From NCBI GenBank assembly GCA_024697625.1, contig JAILFJ010000146.1:45074-109073 (forward strand): DNA of 64,000 nucleotides, given 5' to 3'. This DNA comes from Oscillospiraceae bacterium. Lineage in GTDB: Bacteria; Bacillota; Clostridia; Oscillospirales; Oscillospiraceae. Shown here piece after piece: positions 18,393 to 27,547 of this stretch. How positions within the stretch are numbered: position 1 is the stretch's first letter; each line of letters opens with the position of its first letter. Position numbers and translations under genes: made by a program. The notes under the pieces were generated by a model that was given only the letters and a program-made list of their open reading frames with translations, searched no databases and was not told the DNA's origin.

Positions 18393-19256
18393 ATGACAGA
18401 TACACAGAAAAAGAAACGACGACTGGCGGCCCTGACCCTTCTGGCATTAATGAGCTGTTTTGTAGCTGTTCTGGTTATGACACCGCACTTCGTTCCGGTT
18501 ACAGAATCAACAAAGATAATGCGTGACCGCATTCGTGAGGAAAGATTTGTTATTCATGCCGGCGGCTATCTGCCAAAAGCTGAAAGTGGTTATTATGCCT
18601 TTACAAACAGCCTTGATGCTGTCGAGAACATGTACGAAATGGGAAACCGAATCTGTGAGATTGATATTCGGGAGACTTCGGACGGGGTATTGGTCTGTGC
18701 TCATGGAGATGACCAGTATCTGGCTGATGGAATGACTGTCCAAGTTGGGGCAACGAGTGAGGCGTTTTTAAGTCAGAAGGTTTATGGCGAATTCCGACCG
18801 ATGACTTTTGATGATCTTGTGAGGTTTATGAAACGCCATGAGGATCTTTATATCATAACAGATGTGAAAGAGAATAATGTGGAGGTATGCAGAAGGATTG
18901 CGGAATCTTATCCTGAGATGAGAAACCGGTTCATCATACAGATCTATCATGCCTGTGAGTATGATTCCGTTGCGAGTTATGGATTTCCGTATATTGTCTA
19001 TACTCTGTATAGAGCTACAGAAGCAGAGACAAATATCTGGAAGCTCTCCGATTTTGCAGAACAGCATGAGATCGTAGCATTTACATTCCCTGATGTTTAT
19101 TTTTTAAACAGAAAGTATCGCACAGCGATGGCGAGAACGGGAACACCGTTTATGTTCCATACTATTAACCATTATGAGATGGCACAGGAATACCTGAAAG
19201 CATCTTTTGTAATTGGTGTTTATACGGATCGTACAGATTTCCGAATGATGGATTAG
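18393..19256 (+). CDS. GDPD/PI-PLC-like phosphodiesterase, membrane-anchored or secreted
   Basis: A 287-aa protein with one N-terminal hydrophobic helix (residues 12-31), then a catalytic-type domain. FVIHAGGYLP, FTNSLDAVENMYEMG, CEIDIRETSDG and CAHGDD follow the order of the glycerophosphodiester phosphodiesterase fold. The usual HRG is HAGG here and PENT is FTNS; a Firmicutes subfamily with NSL in that position is known to me. It lies 160 bp after ugd and is convergent with the LtaS-like gene, sharing its stop region. A role in trimming glycerol-phosphate polymers outside the cell is plausible. The substrate is unproven. Confidence 0.7.
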   Translation: MTDTQKKKRRLAALTLLALMSCFVAVLVMTPHFVPVTESTKIMRDRIREERFVIHAGGYLPKAESGYYAFTNSLDAVENMYEMGNRICEIDIRETSDGVLVCAHGDDQYLADGMTVQVGATSEAFLSQKVYGEFRPMTFDDLVRFMKRHEDLYIITDVKENNVEVCRRIAESYPEMRNRFIIQIYHACEYDSVASYGFPYIVYTLYRATEAETNIWKLSDFAEQHEIVAFTFPDVYFLNRKYRTAMARTGTPFMFHTINHYEMAQEYLKASFVIGVYTDRTDFRMMD

Positions 19257-21127
19257 GCTGACGGTACGAGTTCCGGGTGTGTAGAGATATAGTACATCAG
19301 GTTATCATATTGCTGTAAGAGAAGACTGCCGTTTTCAGACAGCTGCGAAGTGAACTGTCCATCTTCATAATAAAAGCCGTCAGTGTTTATCACGGGCAAG
19401 GATGTGAGTACTCGATCAGTAAAGCGCATGACAGAATTGCCTTCCCATCCCAGTGCCTGAAACAGAACATTCATCAGATATCCTGAACTGATGAGCGGAC
19501 CGGAACCTGAAAACTCTGTTTCAAGCATTGTTTGAGCGGCGGGGTTTGCCCAGATGACGTAAGGAGTTGAAAAACGATTGAGCAAGGTTTCAGCATCGTG
19601 TACATTGAGATCGATACCAAGCTCTTTGTATACTGAGTTGCCATCACCCAGCCAGGGTTTATGATCTCCGTAGAACATCAGGACGGTCGGGACATCCAGG
19701 CTGCGCAGTTCATTTGAAACCTGAAGGAGCAGGTCGGAGGTTTCTTTTACAGAGCCAAGATAATTATTCAAGATATATTGCGTTTCGGCCGAATATGAAT
19801 CGCCGTTCCAGTATTGCTGATCATACTCATATTGATCTGAAGAATAGGGACTGTGCCCCTGTATGGTCACATTGAAAGAAAAAACAGAATTGCCGTCCCT
19901 GCATTTGCTGATAAAGTCCTGTGTTGCCTCTGGTATCAGTATATGGTCACAGAGCCATGGATTTGTGAGATCTGCAAGCTGGGTTTGATAGCGGTTCTCC
20001 GTAAACCAGTACTCCTGAAAGCCCATATAGGACATTACGTTTCCGCGGTTGTAGAAAGCCTGGTGATTAGGGTGACTCCCTGTTGTCATATAGCCCTGGT
20101 TTCTTAAAAACCAGACATAGGTCAAGGCAGGCTTGCGGTATTCCGGCATTTTGTAATTGCCGGAGAGAAAACACCTTTCTGTGAATACGGTACCGCCGGC
20201 GAACACACTTGTGATCTGCTGCCCACTGATTCCTTCTTTCTGCAATTGATGGAAGCCCTCATAGACGTCATCGCGTATGCCGCTTATGCCCAGCTCGGTA
20301 AGATCGCAGAACGCTTCCAGCTGGAATGCCAGAATATTAACTCTTTTGTTGTCCGGTATACGGCTGTCGCCGGTATCCTCTGATTCAAGAAGCACTGCGG
20401 CCTCAGCTTCATTATAGCTCTCTCCGGAATAGGTATCTTTGATGCTGTATATGAATTGATAAATAAAGCCTTTGGAGACTTGCTGTTGCTGCGTCCATCC
20501 GGGTATTACCTGACTGGATCCCGTAAGGCCGCTGTTGTATAATTCTTCATTTGAGTATACGTTTCTCCACAGGGGATAAAGAGAGAGGGCTATCAGGAAC
20601 AGCAGAATACCGCGAGCCCTCAGATTCATTCTCTGATGGATAAAAAAACCGAGAAACAGAGACCCCAGTATGATGAGTAAAACAGCGAGAATGAGCCTGA
20701 GATTCGGGGTCATATCATAATGGTTGGCGACTCTTAAAGCGGTGCCGACCGAAGAAAGGTCAGAAAAAAGAAAGGGCTCATTTCTGAATTTGAGCTTAAA
20801 GAAATCACCCACTGAAGCCGCAATAAAGATTACGGAAGTGCATAGAAAGGATACCCACTGCCTGTTAAAGACGCACAGAAAAGCTGTTTGAATAATCAGA
20901 ACAGGAAGCCAGTTCAATAAAAACAGAACAGGATGCTCGAAATAATTATAGAAGAAGGAAATATCCATCATACCGAGACCGAGAAGAAGGCAGGAGCAGC
21001 AGATGGCGGCAGATGAAAAAACTGTGACTGCAAAAATGGAAAGATATGTTGCTGCTGGGCCAGACCGCTCAGCCCTGTTCATGTGGGTCTGCGCAGCAGA
21101 TCTGTTTTTATTGGAAGAACGAAACAT
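19253..21127 (-). CDS. LtaS/MdoB-like phosphoglycerol transferase (sulfatase superfamily)
   Basis: About 624 aa. Five N-terminal helices are followed by an extracytoplasmic sulfatase-fold domain of about 380 residues, the architecture of lipoteichoic acid synthases. Family-type elements include the candidate nucleophile region FAGGTVFTERCFLSG, then TTGSHPNHQAFYNRG, VTIQGHSPY and MFYGDHKPWLGD. I chose the ATG at 21127 rather than the track's 21181 because GGAGG stands about 10 bases before it. A promoter-like TTGAAT-17-TAGACT lies upstream. Its 3' end overlaps the convergent GDPD-like gene by 4 bp. It probably adds glycerol-phosphate to a surface glycan or glycolipid. Confidence 0.8.
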   Translation of the reverse strand: MFRSSNKNRSAAQTHMNRAERSGPAATYLSIFAVTVFSSAAICCSCLLLGLGMMDISFFYNYFEHPVLFLLNWLPVLIIQTAFLCVFNRQWVSFLCTSVIFIAASVGDFFKLKFRNEPFLFSDLSSVGTALRVANHYDMTPNLRLILAVLLIILGSLFLGFFIHQRMNLRARGILLFLIALSLYPLWRNVYSNEELYNSGLTGSSQVIPGWTQQQQVSKGFIYQFIYSIKDTYSGESYNEAEAAVLLESEDTGDSRIPDNKRVNILAFQLEAFCDLTELGISGIRDDVYEGFHQLQKEGISGQQITSVFAGGTVFTERCFLSGNYKMPEYRKPALTYVWFLRNQGYMTTGSHPNHQAFYNRGNVMSYMGFQEYWFTENRYQTQLADLTNPWLCDHILIPEATQDFISKCRDGNSVFSFNVTIQGHSPYSSDQYEYDQQYWNGDSYSAETQYILNNYLGSVKETSDLLLQVSNELRSLDVPTVLMFYGDHKPWLGDGNSVYKELGIDLNVHDAETLLNRFSTPYVIWANPAAQTMLETEFSGSGPLISSGYLMNVLFQALGWEGNSVMRFTDRVLTSLPVINTDGFYYEDGQFTSQLSENGSLLLQQYDNLMYYISTHPELVPSA

Positions 21128-21171
21128 GACAGATAAGCCTCCGAAATAGTATGTTGCCGTCTGCTGCGCAC

Positions 21172-21200
21172 AGTCTAACACACGGAAGTGAATAATTCAA
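21172..21200 (-). promoter_or_regulatory. Putative sigma-A promoter of the LtaS-like gene
   Basis: Read on the minus strand, TTGAAT (21195-21200) and TAGACT (21172-21177) are 17 bases apart. Transcription would begin about 40 bases before the chosen ATG at 21127. Confidence 0.55.
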
Positions 21201-21269
21201 GTTTTGCGGAATGCGGATGGGGAGCAGTGTGAATAAAGAAATGGGATTAAAACCTGAAAGGAATCAGGA

Positions 21270-22733
21270 ATGGATGTTAACCTGAATAACCGTAAAAAGC
21301 CGGATTATCGCAGTCTGCTGTGCTCTGCTGTGCTGACATTGTTTTCATTCCTGATGATTCTCGGCGTGGCGCTCGGGACCTTCGGCAACTTCCGGCACAG
21401 GTCGTATACACTGGCACTGATGATTTCGGCTGCTTTGACGGGATGCCTGTTTCTGTGCCGAAGAGGCTTGGAAAAAGCATGCAGACGGCTGGAAGAAATC
21501 CCGGCCTGGAAGACTGCGCTGGTCCTTGCCGGGCTGTGCCTGCTGCTTAACGGCGCGTGGGTGCTGCTGTTTCGACCCGAACAGGCTCCGGACTATCAGA
21601 CCTTCTATCAGGCGGCGGTTGATCTGTCAGAAGGGCAGCATCCCCAGAACAGAGCCTATATCGCGATGTTTCCGCACATTCTTGGCTACGCTTCCTTTCT
21701 CAGTGTTTTTCTCAGACTGTTCGGCCGAAGCCTTATGACGGCCGCCGCAGTTAATGTGGCGCTGACGACGCTTTCCGGACTGATCCTGTTTACCCTGTGC
21801 CTGAAATGGAGAGGACGGGCCGCAGCCTGCTTTGGCTTTGCATTCTGGATCCTTTGTCCGTCCAAAACTCTGTACAATACCATGACGCTGTCCGAGCCTT
21901 ACTATACTTTTCTCATTCTGTTATGGTTCCTCTGTGTCGTCAGCGAGCAACGGACGCTTGTATCGAGGGCTTTTTTGGGTATGATGTCCGGAGTGCTTCT
22001 TCGACTAGTCAACACGGCAAGACCGATCGGTGTCATTCCAATCATTGCCCTTGCTGTCTGGCTGTTGTTTCTCTCAGCTCCGGCAGAGAGAAAGGAAAAT
22101 GGCTTTAAGTGGTTTGTTTTTCTTTCGGGGCTCCTGTGCGTTTACCTGATTACAGGCCCGATCTGGGAAAAATATATGACGGAACAGCTGGAACAGAGAC
22201 CGGCTTCCGTTCCGGGATACAGCGTTTATGTCGGCTTTAATCCGGATACACAGGGAACCTATTCAGATGCAGATATGGATCTGTTGCAGAGCCGCTATTT
22301 CGGGGAATATGATGAAGACGCTGATTCTGCGCAGAAAAGCATGCTGGAGGCTGCCAGACTGAGGATAGCAGAGAATAAAAACAGAATTCCCGGAATAATT
22401 CTCCATAAGCTGGGTGTGCTGCTGGGACATGACGAGGGAGGAGCATATTACTCTAAAGAGAGTCTATCCCCGCGCTGCTATTCCGTTCTGTGTGTGCTCA
22501 GCAATATCTGGTATTATTTCATAAGCCTGCTGGCTGTATGCGGAAGTCTTGATTTCATGAGGCGCAGAGAGAACTCGATCTGGATTGTTCTGCCGCTTTT
22601 TGGAGTTGGGCTGATTCTGGCTCAGCTTCTGGTGGAGGTAGCGGCAAGATATCATTATGCTCTGATTCCGGTACTGGCTGTGCTTGCGGCTTCCGGGACA
22701 GACAGATTATGGAAACGGGGAGAAACAGAATGA
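21270..22733 (+). CDS. GT-C-type membrane glycosyltransferase (GT39-like)
   Basis: A 487-aa protein with about ten helices. After the third helix an external loop reads RPEQAPDYQTFYQAAVDL, and MFPHILGYASFL follows; an acidic loop then a P-x-x-x-G-Y-x-x-F element is typical of bacterial GT39/GT-C enzymes that use polyprenyl-phosphate sugars. A soluble segment near residues 305-375 is probably extracytoplasmic. The ATG at 21270 follows AAAGGAATCAGGA. It overlaps the ATP-grasp gene by 4 bp. The pair lies outside the main glycan operon but continues its theme. Confidence 0.7.
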   Translation: MDVNLNNRKKPDYRSLLCSAVLTLFSFLMILGVALGTFGNFRHRSYTLALMISAALTGCLFLCRRGLEKACRRLEEIPAWKTALVLAGLCLLLNGAWVLLFRPEQAPDYQTFYQAAVDLSEGQHPQNRAYIAMFPHILGYASFLSVFLRLFGRSLMTAAAVNVALTTLSGLILFTLCLKWRGRAAACFGFAFWILCPSKTLYNTMTLSEPYYTFLILLWFLCVVSEQRTLVSRAFLGMMSGVLLRLVNTARPIGVIPIIALAVWLLFLSAPAERKENGFKWFVFLSGLLCVYLITGPIWEKYMTEQLEQRPASVPGYSVYVGFNPDTQGTYSDADMDLLQSRYFGEYDEDADSAQKSMLEAARLRIAENKNRIPGIILHKLGVLLGHDEGGAYYSKESLSPRCYSVLCVLSNIWYYFISLLAVCGSLDFMRRRENSIWIVLPLFGVGLILAQLLVEVAARYHYALIPVLAVLAASGTDRLWKRGETE

Positions 22734-23890
22734 ATTTTCGGGGAGTCAGGATACTGCTGTTGGATGGTTACGGTCGGCAGATTCCCTCTGTCCTGAGACA
22801 GCTGCATGACCTGGGCTGCGTAGTGACAACTGTAAACAGTTCACGACTGGATGTGGGCTACACCTCCAGATATCCTTCACGCCGGCTGCTCTGCAAGGAT
22901 TCTAAGAACAACCTGGAAGCGCTGAAGCGCCTGCTGGATGAAGAAATCCCTTCCGGCAGATACGACGCAGTATTTCCGATGCTGGAGCCTTCTACAGAGC
23001 TCTGCCTGCAGTATGAGGAAGTATATGGAAAACATGTCCGGATTATTGCTGCACCTAGGGAAGCTTTTGAGATTGCCTACGACAAGCAGAAGACGATGAT
23101 GGCATGCATGAACAATGGGATTCAATGTCCGCGGACGAAAGCGGATGGGGAAGCGTTTGATGACTTTCTGTCAAAGGTCGGTTTCCCGCTCGCGGTGAAG
23201 CCGCGGAAAGGCACGGGATCGATCGGATTTCATCGCATAAACAATATGCACGAATGGAAGGCTCTCCTGGGCACTGGTTTTCAGCCCGAAGAGAATGTGA
23301 TCCAGGAGTATATCCCGCAGACAGATACCCAGTATATCGGGATATTCATGCTGGACCAGAATCAGGAACTGAAGTCTGCGGTGATCTGCGATAAGCATCG
23401 GTGGTATCCGATTGACGGCGGAGCAGCTTCGTATGTCCAGACCGTTGACAAGCCGGAACTCATAGAGAGTGGATACAGGCTGCTGAAGGCAATAGGCTGG
23501 AAGGGAGAAGCCCATCTGGATTTTATCGGGGATCCAAGGGAAAACGGCAGGGCGAAGCTGATGGAGATCAACGGGAGAATCCCGGCCAGCATCAAAATCT
23601 GCTGGTGTGTCGGAATCCCGATTATCCAGCAGGATTTGCAGTACGCCTTTGATCAGCCGGTAGAAAATCATCTGAAGAGTACAAAAAAGGGATACGGCCT
23701 TCGCTATCTGCAGACAGATTTCCTGTGGCTGCTGAAGTCTCCGAATCGTTTTCATACCAGTCCGTCGTGGTTTGATTTCCGAAACAGTCAGGACTTTATC
23801 TGGAGCTGGCAGGATCCCGTCCCTTTCCTGTCCTATTCCGTTTCTCATCTGCTGTCTTTCCGCAGGGATATGAAAAAAAGAAAACGATAG
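22730..23890 (+). CDS. ATP-grasp enzyme
   Basis: About 386 aa. The N-terminal domain starts RILLLDGYGRQIPSVLRQL. The central ATP-grasp core is clear: FPLAVKPRKGTGSIGFH (ATP-binding Lys and loop), NVIQEYIPQ, then AHLDFIGD and KLMEINGRIPASI (metal-binding Glu/Asn). Such enzymes ligate a carboxylate to an amine or thiol. The ATG at 22730 overlaps the previous stop and has GGGGAGA upstream; the track's 22709 start lies further inside the previous gene. The C-terminal 80 residues are basic and aromatic, and may contact the membrane. Attachment of an amino acid to a glycan precursor is possible but not shown. Confidence 0.8.
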   Translation: MNFRGVRILLLDGYGRQIPSVLRQLHDLGCVVTTVNSSRLDVGYTSRYPSRRLLCKDSKNNLEALKRLLDEEIPSGRYDAVFPMLEPSTELCLQYEEVYGKHVRIIAAPREAFEIAYDKQKTMMACMNNGIQCPRTKADGEAFDDFLSKVGFPLAVKPRKGTGSIGFHRINNMHEWKALLGTGFQPEENVIQEYIPQTDTQYIGIFMLDQNQELKSAVICDKHRWYPIDGGAASYVQTVDKPELIESGYRLLKAIGWKGEAHLDFIGDPRENGRAKLMEINGRIPASIKICWCVGIPIIQQDLQYAFDQPVENHLKSTKKGYGLRYLQTDFLWLLKSPNRFHTSPSWFDFRNSQDFIWSWQDPVPFLSYSVSHLLSFRRDMKKRKR

Positions 23891-23899
23891 AAAAAAGAC

Positions 23900-23928
23900 T
23901 TGACAGAAGAGAGATTAGACTGTATTAT
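23900..23928 (+). promoter_or_regulatory. Strong sigma-A promoter of the LysR-ABC operon
   Basis: TTGACA (23900-23905) and TATTAT (23923-23928) are separated by 17 bases, a near-consensus promoter. Its -10 hexamer overlaps the left arm of the perfect inverted repeat described next, so binding there could block RNA polymerase. Confidence 0.8.
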
Positions 23929-23964
23929 AAGCACACGCTTAAGAGGTATATGCGTGTGCTTATA
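23926..23964 (+). promoter_or_regulatory. Perfect 13-bp inverted repeat, putative operator or leader hairpin
   Basis: TATAAGCACACGC (23926-23938) and GCGTGTGCTTATA (23952-23964) are exact reverse complements with a 13-base spacer. The left arm begins within the -10 hexamer and the right arm lies about 20 bases before the LysR start codon. It could be an operator for LysR autoregulation or an RNA hairpin in the 5' leader. No U-run follows the right arm, so it is unlikely to be a simple terminator. Confidence 0.7.
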
Positions 23965-23984
23965 TTTATGCTGATGGAGAAACG

Positions 23985-24914
23985 ATGAATCCAAGAAACT
24001 ATGACAGCTATGTCTTTCAGATTCAGAAGCAGGGCAGCATGACGAAGGCTGCGGCCGCTCTGGGAATCTCTCAGCCGGCGCTCAGTTCCGGGTTGACAAA
24101 TCTTGAGAAAGAGCTGGGGTTTCAGATCTTCAACCGGCGTACTGTACCGATCTCCCTTACGCCGGAAGGGCGCTTATATATGTCATATATTGACAGGCTC
24201 CAGGTGCTGGAAGAGGATTTTGAGAGAAGACTTGACAGCCTGAAGAAAGAAGCTGGACAAAGTGTGACAATCGGAGGAGCGGTAGCCTATATCGAATCTC
24301 TGGTTGCCGAGGCGATGACAGCCCTTTTGACAGAGCATCCGGAGTACCGTGTGGAGATCAAGGTGGCACCGATCTCTGAGCTTATCGAAATGGCAGAAAG
24401 AGGTACTCTGCAATGCTTTATCTCCACAAGCGGAGAGCTACCCGAAGAGTTTGAACGTGTTATGGTCAAGCGTGAAAAGCTGTATTTATGCATTCCGGCT
24501 TCCGATATCCTGAACCGTCAGCTTGCGGAATATCAGACATCACCCGGCAGGGAAGGAAAACGTTTTGATTACAGTGTTCTTTCGGGAAGACGATTTATCC
24601 TGATGGAAGATGGGCAGCCGATGCAAGACCAGATGAATCGTTTTCTGAAGGAATATGGGCTGCCGGATAACAGCCGAATCCGGGTGAATCAGACGTCTAC
24701 GGCGGTCAATCTTGCCGCCCGGGGTGAGGGACTCTGCATCGCATCGGAAGACGCCCTGAAACGGGGTGTTGATCTTTCCAATCTGCGGATCTATTCTCTG
24801 CCGGAGACGATATCTGCCAGGGAGATCTATATAGCCTATCTGAAAGGACTGTACCTTCCGGAGGCATGTAAGAAACTGATCAATAAAATCATTTTAACAG
24901 GAGGAACAAAATGA
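23985..24914 (+). CDS. LysR family transcriptional regulator
   Basis: A 309-aa LysR-type regulator. The N-terminal winged HTH reads FQIQKQGSMTKAAAALGISQPALS (in part) and LEKELGFQIFNRR, with a linker helix and a C-terminal periplasmic-binding-like effector domain from about residue 90 (TIGGAVAYIESLVAEAM). The ATG at 23985 follows GATGGAGAAACG. It is the first gene of the operon and overlaps the lipoprotein gene by 4 bp. LysR regulators are more often divergent from their targets, so here it probably controls its own transcript through the inverted repeat. The effector is likely the ABC transporter's substrate or a product of it. Confidence 0.92.
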   Translation: MNPRNYDSYVFQIQKQGSMTKAAAALGISQPALSSGLTNLEKELGFQIFNRRTVPISLTPEGRLYMSYIDRLQVLEEDFERRLDSLKKEAGQSVTIGGAVAYIESLVAEAMTALLTEHPEYRVEIKVAPISELIEMAERGTLQCFISTSGELPEEFERVMVKREKLYLCIPASDILNRQLAEYQTSPGREGKRFDYSVLSGRRFILMEDGQPMQDQMNRFLKEYGLPDNSRIRVNQTSTAVNLAARGEGLCIASEDALKRGVDLSNLRIYSLPETISAREIYIAYLKGLYLPEACKKLINKIILTGGTK

Positions 24915-25894
24915 AAATGCTGAGAAACAGGATACTGTCGGTTCTGTGCGTAATCGCAATTATGCTTCTTGCTGGATGCGGCGCGCAGAATACAACTGCA
25001 AAGAACGGAGAAACGACGGCAGCGGAGGCGAAACCGACCAAGACGATCAACATAGCATACCAGGGTGGGATCGGATATGCGCCGATTCATGTGATGGAGA
25101 CAAAGAATCTCATTGAAAAGAATTATCCCGGTGAGATTAAGGTAACTTTTCAGAAACTGGATTCGGGTGCAGCCATCAATGAGGGAATCATCGGCGGGAG
25201 TATCCAGATCGGATGCATGGGTGTGGCACCGGCCGTGTCTGGTGCTGCAGCAGGAATTCCCTATAAAATCGTATCCGGTCTCTGTGCCCAATCCCATGGC
25301 CTGATGTCCAACAATCCTGAGATCAGAACATTGGCGGACATCAAGGATACTGATAAGATTGCACTTGTCAACACCGGTTCCATTCAGCATATCCTCCTCG
25401 CCATGACTGCCGAGAAGGTACTGGGAGATGCGCATGCATTGGATAACAACATCCAGAAAATGTCACATGCCGAGGGTATGGCAGCTTTGGAATCTGGTAC
25501 GGTACAGCTTCATCTGACATCCTCTCCTTTTATCTATCAGGAACGGGCCAATGAGAGATACAATGAGCTTACGGAGCTGAACGAGGTCTGGCCGGTCGGA
25601 AATACATTTCTGGTTGCGATGGCTTCAGAGTCAATCAGTGAAGATCAAGAGCTGTTCCAAGCTGTAAAGAAAGCCTTTGATGAAGCGATTCGTTTCATCA
25701 ATGAAGACCGGAAAGGAATTGTCGAGATTGAGTCGAGATATCTCGGGCTGGAGCCGGAAGAAGTGGAAGCCGATCTGAATCAGCCGGAGTGCCAGTTTTC
25801 CGCGGAACTCAAAGGGGTACAGGATATGGCAGATTTTATGTATCGTGCCGGATTTATCGAGAAAGAGATGAAAGCGGAAGATCTGATGTTCTGA
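24911..25894 (+). CDS. ABC transporter substrate-binding lipoprotein (NMT1/SsuA-like)
   Basis: A 327-aa exported protein. The signal peptide (residues 5-21) ends in the lipobox LLAGC, so it is predicted to be lipid-anchored. The mature domain, starting NIAYQGGIGYAPIHVM, and the GAAINEGIIGGSIQIGCMG region match the SsuA/TauA/NMT1 family that binds sulfonates, nitrate-like anions or pyrimidine precursors. AGGAGG lies just before the ATG at 24911. It overlaps the LysR gene, and the permease begins 1 bp after its stop. The ligand cannot be deduced from the motifs visible. Confidence 0.88.
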   Translation: MKMLRNRILSVLCVIAIMLLAGCGAQNTTAKNGETTAAEAKPTKTINIAYQGGIGYAPIHVMETKNLIEKNYPGEIKVTFQKLDSGAAINEGIIGGSIQIGCMGVAPAVSGAAAGIPYKIVSGLCAQSHGLMSNNPEIRTLADIKDTDKIALVNTGSIQHILLAMTAEKVLGDAHALDNNIQKMSHAEGMAALESGTVQLHLTSSPFIYQERANERYNELTELNEVWPVGNTFLVAMASESISEDQELFQAVKKAFDEAIRFINEDRKGIVEIESRYLGLEPEEVEADLNQPECQFSAELKGVQDMADFMYRAGFIEKEMKAEDLMF

Positions 25895-25895
25895 G

Positions 25896-26672
25896 ATGAA
25901 GAAGAAACAAGACATTCTGATTCAACTTGCTTTTATAGTCTTCTGCGGAATCTGCTGGCAGCTCTATGCAAAAAGCCGAAATGTGATGGGCTTTCCGCCT
26001 CTGGATGTGATTTTCGCAAAGCTGATAGACTGCTTTACCAATGAGCGCAGACCGATTCTTCTTTATCTGCTGCGTTCGATTGTAGCGATTGTCAAAGGCC
26101 TTGGAGCGGGGGCGATCCTCGCGCTGCTTTTTTCAAGTCTGTCCATCATCAGCAGGGTTTTTGGGTTGCTCTATAATCTTCTGGTCTCCGTCTTTGACCT
26201 GCTGCCCGGTGTTGCGCTTCTGCCGATCCTGATGATCACGGTTGGAGCGAACGATACGTCTATTCTGATTCTTGTGATCCATTCTGTGCTGTGGCCAATG
26301 TCCAGGAGCCTGATCGATGGGTTCAGGACTACTCCGAAGATCTATCTGGAATCGGGGCAGAACATCGGTCTGACAGCAGCCGGCCTGATCTTCGGCGTGT
26401 ATATTCCGGCTTCTTTCGCCAGCATTCTGTCCGGGATTAAGGTTGGCTGGGCAAGAGCCTGGCGAGGGCTGATCAGCGCAGAGATGATTTTTGGTGCAGC
26501 CCAGTCGGCGGGAATCGGCGTGTTTATCAACAATGCCCGTACGGTTTGGATCGATTACCCGGCGGTTTATGCGGCGCTCATCCTTGTGATTCTGGTCGGG
26601 GTGATTGTTGAGTATGGGATATTCCAACAGATCGAAAAGCGTACGGTGAAAAAATGGGGTATGGTCCGATGA
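25896..26672 (+). CDS. ABC transporter permease (SsuC/TauC-like)
   Basis: A 258-aa inner-membrane permease with about six helices. SGIKVGWARAWRGLISAEMI, near residues 180-199, is the EAA-type cytoplasmic loop that contacts the ATPase, and SLIDGFRTTPK precedes it. The architecture is that of BPD-type permeases of the sulfonate/nitrate/taurine class. It follows the binding-protein gene immediately and overlaps the ATPase gene by 4 bp (or 19 bp if the earlier ATPase start is used). Confidence 0.9.
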   Translation: MKKKQDILIQLAFIVFCGICWQLYAKSRNVMGFPPLDVIFAKLIDCFTNERRPILLYLLRSIVAIVKGLGAGAILALLFSSLSIISRVFGLLYNLLVSVFDLLPGVALLPILMITVGANDTSILILVIHSVLWPMSRSLIDGFRTTPKIYLESGQNIGLTAAGLIFGVYIPASFASILSGIKVGWARAWRGLISAEMIFGAAQSAGIGVFINNARTVWIDYPAVYAALILVILVGVIVEYGIFQQIEKRTVKKWGMVR

Positions 26673-27430
26673 AGGAAGTCCTGAAGATTGAACACCTGAG
26701 CAAGGCGTATCTCACCCAGGGAAACCGGATGAGAATTCTGGAGGATCTGAACCTGACGGTTGTAGAACGGGAGTTTCTGTGTATACTGGGGCCTTCCGGT
26801 TGTGGAAAATCAACGCTTCTGCGATGCATTGCTGGATTTGAAGACTTTGAAGGAACGATGATCTGCAACGGGAAGACTGTGAAAGGCCCGTCCACAGAGC
26901 GTATTATGGTGTTCCAGGATTACAATCAGCTGTTTCCCTGGAAAAGTGTGGCTGAAAATCTGGAATATCCTCTGAAGATCAAAGGCATGCGGGATAAACA
27001 TGAGAGGAGAGCTGTGACGGAGGAATATCTTTCCAAAGTTGGACTCGCTGAATATCGTGATTTTTATCCACATGAGCTGTCGGGAGGAATGAAGCAGCGA
27101 GTTGCCATTGCAAAGGCTCTTGCGCTGAAGCCGGAGATCATTCTTATGGACGAGCCGTTTGCGGCACTGGATGCAATCACAAGGAACAGACTGCAGGCGG
27201 AGCTGCAGAGAATATTTACAGAAGAAAAGATTACGGTAATCTTTGTCACGCACAATATTCAGGAAGCACTGACACTTGGAACCAGGGTAATACTGATGGA
27301 CAGTGACGGCGCGGTGAGAATCGACAAAATCAATCCGTTGGAAAAACCGGTAAAACCGTCTTCACCAGGCTATGGAGAACTTTGGGATTTATATTCACAG
27401 GGGTTGGAAGGGCGATTCCCAGCAGATTAG
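26669..27430 (+). CDS. ABC transporter ATP-binding protein (SsuB/TauB-like)
   Basis: About 253 aa. Walker A is GPSGCGKST, the Q-loop is FQDYNQLFPWKS, the signature is LSGGMKQR, Walker B is IILMDEPFAALD and the H-loop is FVTHNIQEA, so it is a complete ATPase. The FPWKS sequence after the Q-loop is common in the nitrate/sulfonate/taurine subfamily. The ATG at 26669 overlaps the permease stop; the track start at 26654 would add five residues. It ends the operon and energises import of the substrate bound by the lipoprotein. Confidence 0.92.
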   Translation: MKEVLKIEHLSKAYLTQGNRMRILEDLNLTVVEREFLCILGPSGCGKSTLLRCIAGFEDFEGTMICNGKTVKGPSTERIMVFQDYNQLFPWKSVAENLEYPLKIKGMRDKHERRAVTEEYLSKVGLAEYRDFYPHELSGGMKQRVAIAKALALKPEIILMDEPFAALDAITRNRLQAELQRIFTEEKITVIFVTHNIQEALTLGTRVILMDSDGAVRIDKINPLEKPVKPSSPGYGELWDLYSQGLEGRFPAD

Positions 27431-27502
27431 AAAGGGCCTGCGTGGAAAACGAAAACTAATGCAGCTACAAGAAAAGTACGATACAGTGTCATGTATAAAA
27501 CC

Positions 27503-27525
27503 AACCCGGCTCAGAGAGCCGGGTT
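27503..27525 (-). terminator. Intrinsic terminator, mainly for the minus-strand gene
   Basis: AACCCGGCTC and GAGCCGGGTT form a perfect 10-bp stem with an AGA loop. On the minus strand the stem is followed by GGTTTTAT, a short U-run, about 25 bases after the 27548 gene ends. On the plus strand only A-rich sequence follows, so it is a poorer terminator for the ABC operon. Confidence 0.75.
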
Positions 27526-27547
27526 GAAAAAATTATGTTGGCTTGTT

